NCBI RefSeq assembly: GCF_000281045.1
Contig: NW_008246127.1
Location: forward strand, 73,445 to 137,444
Direction: 5' to 3'
DNA: 64,000 bases
Origin: Saprolegnia diclina VS20
Taxonomy: Eukaryota > Oomycota > Saprolegniomycetes > Saprolegniales > Saprolegniaceae
The position numbers and the translations under genes were made by a program. This document shows, one piece after another, positions 56,837-64,000 of this stretch. Numbering within the stretch: position 1 is the stretch's first letter; each line of letters starts with the position of its first letter. The notes under the pieces were generated by a model. It worked only from the letters and a program-made list of their open reading frames with translations. It was not told the DNA's origin and ran no database searches.

Positions 56837-59420
56837 TTATTCAAAAAGCGCCGGGTCCAGTTGGCACTTGATTTCGTTGCGCACTTGGCGCGCGGTCGGG
56901 CGGTCGTTGGGGTTCATATCGACGCAGCGCAATGCCAGCGCTTGGACCCACGGCGGGCACGACGAGGTAAACTTGGGTCGGAGGAGGCCGCGGCGGACCT
57001 TGTCGCCAATGCCAATGTCCGTGATGAGCTGGCCCTCGGGCGTGCGCTCGTTGTAGTACGGCACTTGGTGCGTGTCCATTTCGTTCAAGATCATGCCGAA
57101 CGAGTACATGTCGACCGCGACCGTGTAGTGCTTGCCCAAGATGATCTCGGGCGCCATCCAGCGGTACGTGCCGACGCCGCAGCTCATACTGCGCCCATCC
57201 ATCTCAATGTAGCGCGAGATGCCAAAGTCCGTGAGCTTGGCCGAGAGACGCCCCGCGTTCTGTAAGAGCACGTTGCGCGACTTGAGGTCGCGGTGGATGA
57301 TGTTGAGGTCGTGGATGTAGCAGAGCCCTTCGACAATGTCGAGTGCAATCAAGAGCTTCTCCGTCCACGCGGTCGAGAGCTCGGCGGCCGCCGCCGTCCG
57401 CGTCAAGTAGTTTTTGAGGTCGCCGCCGTTCATGTACTCGAGCACGAGCTTGATCTCGCACGACGGCATCCAGCTCGCGCCAATCATCTGGCAAATGTAG
57501 CGCGACCGAAGCCTACGCAATTACCCTCGGAGCTGACGCACGAGCACGGAATAAGAAGGAGCGTACGTGGTCATGATCTTCATCTCGTCGATAAAGACCT
57601 GGAGGTCCTCGGGCGTGTGCGACTCGAACGCGATGAGCGTCTTGATCGCGACGGGGTTGCCCTTGTAGAGCCCCCGCCACACTTCGCCAAATGCGCCTTT
57701 GGCGATCTCTTCGATAGGTTGGAGCTGCGTTTCTTCCACGCGCCACGGGCGGAGGTCGTGCAGGTTGAGCTTCTCGCCCATGAGATCCAAGATCGAGCTG
57801 TGGTGCATCGTCGAGTAGTTGCCGCGCACCGAGAAGCGCGACGGCCCAAACGTCGGGAGCGGTGCCACGTCATCGGCATTCGCGCTCGTCATCGCATCGA
57901 GAATCGCGTCACGGAGCTGCGTGGCCGTCGGGCGCTTGGCGGGTGTTGGGTCGACGCAGCGGAGACAGAGCTCTTCGACCCAGACGGGGCACGTCGACTT
58001 GAAGTTGGGGCGCATGCCGTGCTGCACAACGTCGATCGCGACCGCCATGTCGGTGAGCATCTGGCCTTGGCGGGACCGGCGGCTCCAGTACGGCACTTCG
58101 CGGCAGTCCATCTCAAAGAGAAGCATCCCAAACGAGTAAATATCGCTCGCTGGCGTCAGCGCAATTTGCTGGACGACCTCGGGCGCCGTCCAGCGGTAGA
58201 GCCCGATGGCTTGCGACATTTGGCGACTGTCGAGCTCCAACGTACTAGCATCAGCCATAAGACAACGGACCGTGAGAGAGTCGCTTGGTTGTACCGAGTG
58301 AGGCCAAAGTCAGCGAGCTTGCAGCCGACCCGGCCACTGTCGGCAGCGATAGGCCCAAGGAGAACATTGCGGCTCTTCAAGTCGCCGTGCGGCAGCCCGT
58401 AGCTGTGCAAGAGGCAGAGGCCTTGGGCAATGTCGAGTGCAAGCTCCGTGTAGGCTTCCCACGCCGAGCCGCCTGCCGGCGTCGTGCCGAGGTGTGTCTT
58501 GAGATCGCCATGCGGCATGTGCTCCATAACGATCTGGATCGACCCGGTGGCGAGGTACCGTCCACCGAGGACGTTGACGACATAAGGTGACGTCAGCCTA
58601 AGTCCATGAATAAGATTTCGCAATTAGGACGGAAGGACGAGGGGTACTTGGTGAGAAACGTGATTTCGCGCGTGAACGTCTCAATGTCTTCCTGCGACGG
58701 CTGCGAGTGGTGGCTCCGAATCGTCTTGAGCATGACGACGTGGCCGTGGTACATGGTCTTCCAGAGCTCGCTCACGCTGCTCGACGACGTCGCTTCCTGC
58801 GGCAGCAATGCAGCTTCGTCGATACCATGGCAGAAGAGCGTCGGGCTGTTGACGTTTGGCGACCGCGTCGGCTGCGTGACCGCTGCGTTACTCGAGGCGC
58901 GCTTCCGAAAGATGTTGGAGAAGATGCCAAGAACGGCGAGGACGGTCATACCGCACACAAGCGCGACGATCTCAAGACCCCCGGCAGCGACAGTCGCCGG
59001 CGTCGGACCTCGCAGCTGCCGCGTGAGCACCATCGTCGCAGGTTCGACCGTTGCTGCGCAGTTGTACGCGACCATGCCGCCGACAGAGACCATCAGTTGC
59101 GCGGAGAGCGGACCGTCGAACACTTCCGACGTGCCAAACGACGTGCGAAGACGCGCTTCGCCGACCATGACCACATCACCAGCGACAACTTGAGATTCAA
59201 CGCATGCTGCATCTGCGCAGGCCACAAGTTGGCTCGTGGCGCCGGGTGCGACGGCCGATGGCAGCGTCCAGTCGATCGTGATCGGGCCGTCCCGGGTGTG
59301 CCACGCGGCCGTGATCGTTGTCCACGCATTGGACTTTGCGTCGCCAGCGACGAGGCTGCAGCGCGCCGATGTCATTGCAGCGCCTAGCCGCGCGTGAGGT
59401 CTCAGCGAGGCCAGGTCCAT
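56837..59420 (-). CDS. Receptor-like protein with tandem kinase domains (degenerate + active)
   Basis: Four exons (introns 58647-58598, 58294-58245, 57566-57513), about 810 aa. Ectodomain (residues 20-180) with 'ITAAWHTRDGPITIDWTLPS'; TM 'LEIVALVCGMTVLAVLGIFS' and a basic stop; kinase 1: no glycine loop ('SVSELWKTMYHGHVVMLKTI'), then 'HGDLKSRNVLL', 'KLADFGLTR', 'YRWTAPEVV', 'SDIYSFGMLLFEMDC'; linker; kinase 2 complete: 'IAKGAFGEVWRGLYKGNPVA' with K in 'AIKTL', 'IIHRDLKSRNVLL', 'KLTDFGISRYI', 'YRWMAPEIILG', 'VDMYSFGMILNEMDT'. TKL-type kinases. Kinase 1 lacks the G-loop and the HRD Arg, so it may regulate kinase 2, as in JAK. A weak N-terminal signal peptide means an upstream exon may be missing. 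Confidence 0.82.
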
Positions 59421-59609
59421 TACCTATCATCCGTCGGGCCAAGCGTCTGGTACTGCCGTGGTTGTTGCACGATGCTGTGCCCTTTTTTGTCCTGGTTGAC
59501 TCCTTCAACTAGGCCAATTGAGCCTGAATAGGATACACCCACCGGAATTAACTTACAACCCGGGACCAACTTGAAGTTGCGCCAGTTACAAATTTGGAAG
59601 CGCCGGAGC

Positions 59610-62600
59610 TTACTTAGTCGATTTCCTCTTTCCGCGGGTCGACGATGCTTGGCGTAGGCCACCACGACGCGCAATTCGCTTCTTGAGCTCGGCCTTCTCT
59701 TCCGCCTTGCGCTTGGCAGCCTCGAGCGCGTCCAGCTCCTCCTGGCGCAAGCGGGCTTGCTCGCGCTCGGTCCAGCGCTGCACGTCCTCTTCGTAGCCCA
59801 TCCACGTGCGCTCGTTTTCTTCGCGGGCGCGCTCCAGCTGAAGCATGTACAAAGCCCGAGCTATTGCAGCGTCGCGCTTGCGCTGGTTGACCTCTTCGTT
59901 CTGCATGTCCAAGGTGGCGCGAATCTCGCGCTTCCGATCGAGCACGAGTGCGACCGCCGCGTCGCGACTTGCCTTGGCCGCCTTCTCGGCTTGAATCGTT
60001 TGTATCTGGGCTGTCGCTGCAATGTCGCGGAGTCGCTGGCAGGCCTCACGAAATGCGGAGGCCGAGTCGATCTCGTTTAGCGTGGGCAGCGAGAGGACCG
60101 CGGGGTCGTGGCGCCGGCGTCCAATGCCCGTGCCAACATCAACGTTCACCGCTCGAAGAAGCTCATCATTGTCGACGCCGCATGGTTCGTGGAACTTGCG
60201 GTGGTGCTCGCTCCACTCGTGGAGCTCCAATTGGGCGTCGGCGTCATCCGGAAAGACTGCGAGGATGCGCCGATAGTCGACAAGGGCCCGCGGGATCTGA
60301 CCCATGGCCGCGTACGCACGGGCCCGGTGCAAAAGAAGTGGCACAAGTACCGTTGTGACCGTCTCGTTGTCGTCACCGTCCGTCATAGCGCTCTGTGCCG
60401 TCGGCACGTGGCTCATTGCAGTGGTCCACATCTGGACCGCATTCGGATACTAGACACATGCAAACTCTAGTTCATGTGCAGATATACGAGTAGAGTGCAC
60501 CTCGCCGAGCTTGGCGTACAGCATAGCAAGCGTGTAGCTCGAGGTAGCAGGCTCCATACGCAGGCGCAGTGCCGTCTTGAGATCGCGCACGGCGTCGTCC
60601 CGCCAAAGGGCAATGTCGGTGCGAAGTTGCCCTTTCTGGGCGATTAGGTTTGCGATGTGGTCTTGGGACTCGCGGACAACGTCGGTGGGTCGCAGCGGTA
60701 CAGAGCGGGGCTTTTCGCCGATGCGACAACGTGTGTTCTGGAGCAGTGCATCTTCGTGCACGAGTCGTGCGACGTCGGCGGCTTCTTGGCTCACATGCTC
60801 GAGCTCCCGCAGCGCTGTCATAATCTACCACACGTCTTACGTTGGCTTCAGGCGGGAAGTATCTCTACCTGCTGGTAGCGGCAGATGCCTCGGTAAAAGA
60901 CTGAGACCGATCGAATATGCTGGTGCGTCGGAGGCAGCAAATTATACGGCCGCAACTTGGTATCGTAGAGTAACTCTGAGAAGAGCGCGTGCGCGGAAGC
61001 GTATTTGCCGCGGTCGACGTCGGCCTTGGCCTTGTACACGGCCGTCACGTACGCGTGGTAGTCGCAGTCGAGCGTCTCGAACGGGTTGTTGCTCAGATCC
61101 ACAAACGTCTCGACGTGGTGCTGAAGGTACGGTGGGCGCAGCACGAGCTGATTGGACGCCGCCGAGAGGAAAGTTAGCCGCCGAAGCTCGTGCACAGTCG
61201 ACGGCAAGTGCGTCAGCGCATTGTGCGACACGTCCAGATACTCGAGCAATGTCCAACGACCTAGTACATTGACACGCTCGATGCGAAGTTATGCTACTCG
61301 TCGAAGGCCGTACCCACGAGTTTGGGTAACGTCTGGAGTTGATTGTGATTGGCGCGAAGCGTCTTGAGCTTGGCGAGGTTGGTCACTGTCTCTGGCAGCA
61401 TTTGCAGCTGGTTGTACGACACATCGAGGATTTCGAGCGCTATTTCCACCACGTTGTACTTGGCGAAGGACTGTAGGAACGCAGTACCTTTAAGGCCAGC
61501 AATCTCGTCGGGCAGCGTCGAAAGCGCGTTGTGGGACAGAGAGAGCTCGGTGAGGCGATGGCAAGTGCACACAAGGGGCTCCAGCGCCTCCAACGCATTG
61601 TGGCTCAATCGCAACGTCGTGAGCACACCTTTGAGGCGCGTCAAACCCTTTGTCGGCAGAAATTGGATGCTGTTGTGCGAGAGATCGACGCTCGAGAGAC
61701 TCGGTAGCTGTGTTTTGGCAAACGTCCAGAAACCTTCGGGCAGCGCCGAGAGACTGCACGAGGCCATGTTCAGTGTCGTGAGCGCAAGCATGTCAGCAAG
61801 GTGGTTTGGAAATGCCACAAATGAGTTTTCCGAGAGAAGCAAGTGTGTCAAGGTGACGAGCGCCTTGGTGGCCTCAGGCAGCGACGCAAGGGCATTGAAG
61901 GTCAAGTTCAAGATGGAAAGTTGCGTGCAATCAGCAATACTAGGCCCAAATGCTATAAAACACGCAAACCGTCGATTTCGTACCTGGCTGGCACATCATT
62001 CAGAAGGTTGTGCGACGCATCCAGCGTGCGCAGTTGGCTAAGAAGACCGAGCGTATCGGGCAGTCGGCTTAGCTGGTTGTGGTGAAGGACCAGCGATTCG
62101 AGCTGACTCAAGTTCCCCACGTCCTCGCTGAGCTCCGTGAGTGCGTTCGCACTCATGTCCAGCGTGCGCAGCGCCATGCAGCTTTCGAGCATTGGCGGCC
62201 ATGCTCGAAGAGAGTTGTGCTGCAGCTGGAGCGTGTGCAGCTTGGAGAGAAGCCCAATTCCGACACCCCACGCACCCGTTTCTTTCAACAGTTTGAGGTC
62301 GCCTTCGACATACGGCAGCTCCACCAGCTTGTTGTGGCTCAGGTCCAAGTGTGTGAGGTTGCCTAGCTTCCAGAGACGCGGCGAGAAGGTGACGATGCAG
62401 TTGTGCGACGCGTCGAGGTGCTGCAGTGTCTTTGTCGTCTGGAGCCCGGGTGGAAGCGTTGCCAGAGCATTGTGGCTCACATTCAACTAGCAACACACTA
62501 AGGCTTAAGAGAACTAGTGTCGCACGTACGTAGACCAGTTTGGTGAGGTCTTGAATACCCGACGGAATGCGCGTGAGTCGGTTTTCCTATCGTCAAGTCG

Positions 62601-63733
62601 GAGGAGTATTCCTTGACGAATTGTACATTCAGCAGGAGACGCTCCAAATGATCCAGGTTCCAAATACGACTCGTGAGCTTGAGCGCCTGCAGACGACTCA
62701 TGTCGAGCTCCATCACGGGAATGTCCTCTAGCTCGAGGTCCTCGGCAGCATCAATAATGAGCTACGTTGGTCGTGTCGGGCAAACAAGATGTGACATCGG
62801 TCGTACCTGGCCTTTCGAACGAGGGTACGTGCGCTGGCCAATGCGGAAGGAGCGTCGACTGCTCTCGCTGCCGTCCATCTCATCCTTTGGCGCCGCGGTG
62901 GTTGATGCCGCCAAAATCGCTCGGTTGCTCGGCGTACAAGGAAAATTAGGACGCGCCCTACGATTCGATACGCGTCAGTTGCCTCTCGTACAATCAGGTG
63001 TTGCACGAACGCGAGAGACATGTTTGTTTGCACGTCAAGGTACGTCGTCGCGCCTGTTGCTGGGTCGAGAACAGGCACAAAGCGCTCGAGGAGCTGCTGC
63101 CGGACGCGCTCTCGGTCGCGCCGCCCTCGCCACGCTGCTTGCAGCAGAGTTGCGGCTCCATCTTCGTCCATCACGAAGGGCTTCCAGCTCGGACTTGCCT
63201 GCGGGCGCGTCCACGATGTCTCTTTGGTCGACTCGTTCACATAGTAGATATGCTGAGTCCCGTCATCAAAGGCCTCGGACCAGCCAGGCGGCAGTGAGCT
63301 CTCGGGCTCCTCGGCAGCGCCTCCTTCGTTGGGCGATGTTTTGGGTTTGATCTTGAGCCCCCGCGGCGTCATCCTAGTCTCTGCCCTGAGCAACATTCTA
63401 TTCCCATGCAGTGAATGCACCAGGAGGTCTCGCCCGTCTTGACGTTGTGGTAAAAGTACGCCTGCGTGGTAGGATCAAAGATGCGCTGGTAGATACTGTG
63501 CATCATTGTCTGGAGCCGAGCACGCGCTTGCTTGGCCCGATACATTTTTTGGATCAAAGTTGCCGCCGATTCGGTCGTGTGCGCAATGAGCGGCGGCAGT
63601 GTCCATGTCGTCTCGCCCGAGCTACGCACTCTCATGATATCTTGGTCGACGCGCCGCCTCGAGCCAACCTTCGGTTAAAGTAGTACGTATTGCCGCTCGC
63701 CGAGTCGACAGCCGCCTCCCAGCCAGCGCGCAT
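59610..63733 (-). CDS. WW/IQ/LRR/TPR multidomain protein
   Basis: About ten short introns; one frame of roughly 1,200 aa from ATG 63733 to 59610. Domain order: WW 1 ('GWEAAVDSASGNTYYFNRSS' + 'GETTWTLPP'), IQ ('SAATLIQKMYRAKQARARLQ'), WW 2 ('YFYHNVKTGETSWMTPRG'), WW 3 ('PPGWSEAFDD', 'YYVNESTKETSWTRPQ'), IQ ('GAATLLQAAWRGRRDRERVR'), then some 14 leucine-rich repeats ('LTRIPSGIQDLTKLVYLNVS', 'LRTLDMSANALTELSEDVGN', 'LEILDVSYNQLQMLPETVTN', ending 'FVDLSNNPFETLDCDY'), TPR-like helices ('ATSSYTLAMLYAKLGE', 'RARAYAAMGQIPRALVDYRR') and a Glu/Lys/Arg coil at the C-terminus. WW binds Pro motifs and IQ binds calmodulin; so a calcium-linked scaffold, maybe cytoskeletal or flagellar. Not a known named protein. 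Splice before 'NRAILAAST' less sure. Confidence 0.7.
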
Positions 63734-63866
63734 GACGCCTCTTGAAGATCCCGATTTGTGTCGTCGACTTCAAAAAGCCGGTTCAAGAAACATACATTCC
63801 GTCATGCTTGTATTATGGAACATAATGTCTTGTCAAAGAGAAGCGTAGTTGGTTGATGCGAGCAAA

Positions 63867-64000
63867 CTATTGGCGAAGACGCTTGGGGTACGACTTGCCC
63901 GGGCACTGGATCGTCGTCGAGCACAGCGGCGCTTTGGCTTGCGCATTCGCAAAGAGCGAAAACTCGAGGCGCGTCGGTGGCGCTGGCACACTGAGGTCCT
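63867..64000 (-). CDS. 3' end of an unidentified gene, cut by window edge
   Basis: The minus frame ends at a TAG (63869-63867) and runs to the edge: '...LSVPAPPTRLEFSLFANAQA' followed by 'PLCSTTIQCPGKSYPKRLRQ'. Codon texture and no stop over 44 codons support coding; two Cys and a basic C-terminus are visible. About 130 bp before the start of the WW/IQ gene on the same strand. No family recognisable. Confidence 0.4.
   Translation of the reverse strand, partial: DLSVPAPPTRLEFSLFANAQAKAPLCSTTIQCPGKSYPKRLRQ

Overview
The window is nuclear DNA of an oomycete, most likely of the Saprolegniales type (lineage inferred, not computed). It is gene-dense and fairly GC-rich. Genes sit on both strands with gaps often under 100 bp, and almost all carry several introns of about 35-60 nt, typically starting GTACG or GTGCG and ending TAG. 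I rebuilt exon chains by hand from GT/AG signals, reading frame and family conservation. No tRNA, rRNA, CRISPR array, transposon or prophage was found.

Left part (1-14000): two tandem paralogues of a Cys/His 'CxxHGG' repeat protein; a mitochondrial prolyl-tRNA synthetase; a 12-intron coiled-coil protein; and a very large, internally duplicated membrane protein whose frame is disturbed near 9422-9467. From 14686 to 30208: a SulP-STAS-cNMP transporter, an anoctamin/TMEM16 with a C-terminal C2 domain, two tandem 7TM (TOM1/THH1-like) proteins, a small EF-hand protein, a TLC-domain protein, U2 snRNP A' with a C-terminal SAP domain and a U12-type AT-AC intron, and a METTL/family-16-like methyltransferase.

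Middle (30553-39514): a tRNA m2,2G26 methyltransferase (TRM1) whose frame is broken in a conserved block and whose 3' part runs in frame into a right-handed beta-helix; a small zinc-ribbon protein; two divergently transcribed CNG/EAG-like channels that share a 76-bp promoter gap and both lack a GYG selectivity filter; and a coiled-coil protein.

Right part (40970-64000): a phosphoglycerate-mutase-family phosphatase, the NMD helicase UPF1, a RING-like protein, a small type I membrane protein, and peptidyl-tRNA hydrolase divergent from a KDO-8-phosphate synthase (a bacterial/plant cell-wall sugar enzyme, here with seven spliceosomal introns). Next come a two-cNBD protein and three minus-strand type I membrane proteins, with another CxxHGG protein between two of them. 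One of the three is a receptor with two tandem kinase domains, the first degenerate. The window ends with a WW/IQ/LRR/TPR scaffold protein and the 3' tip of a further gene.

The genes do not form one pathway. Themes are RNA metabolism (U2A', UPF1, TRM1, PTH, ProRS), membrane transport and signalling (SulP, anoctamin, channels, 7TM, receptor kinase), and oomycete-specific repeat families.
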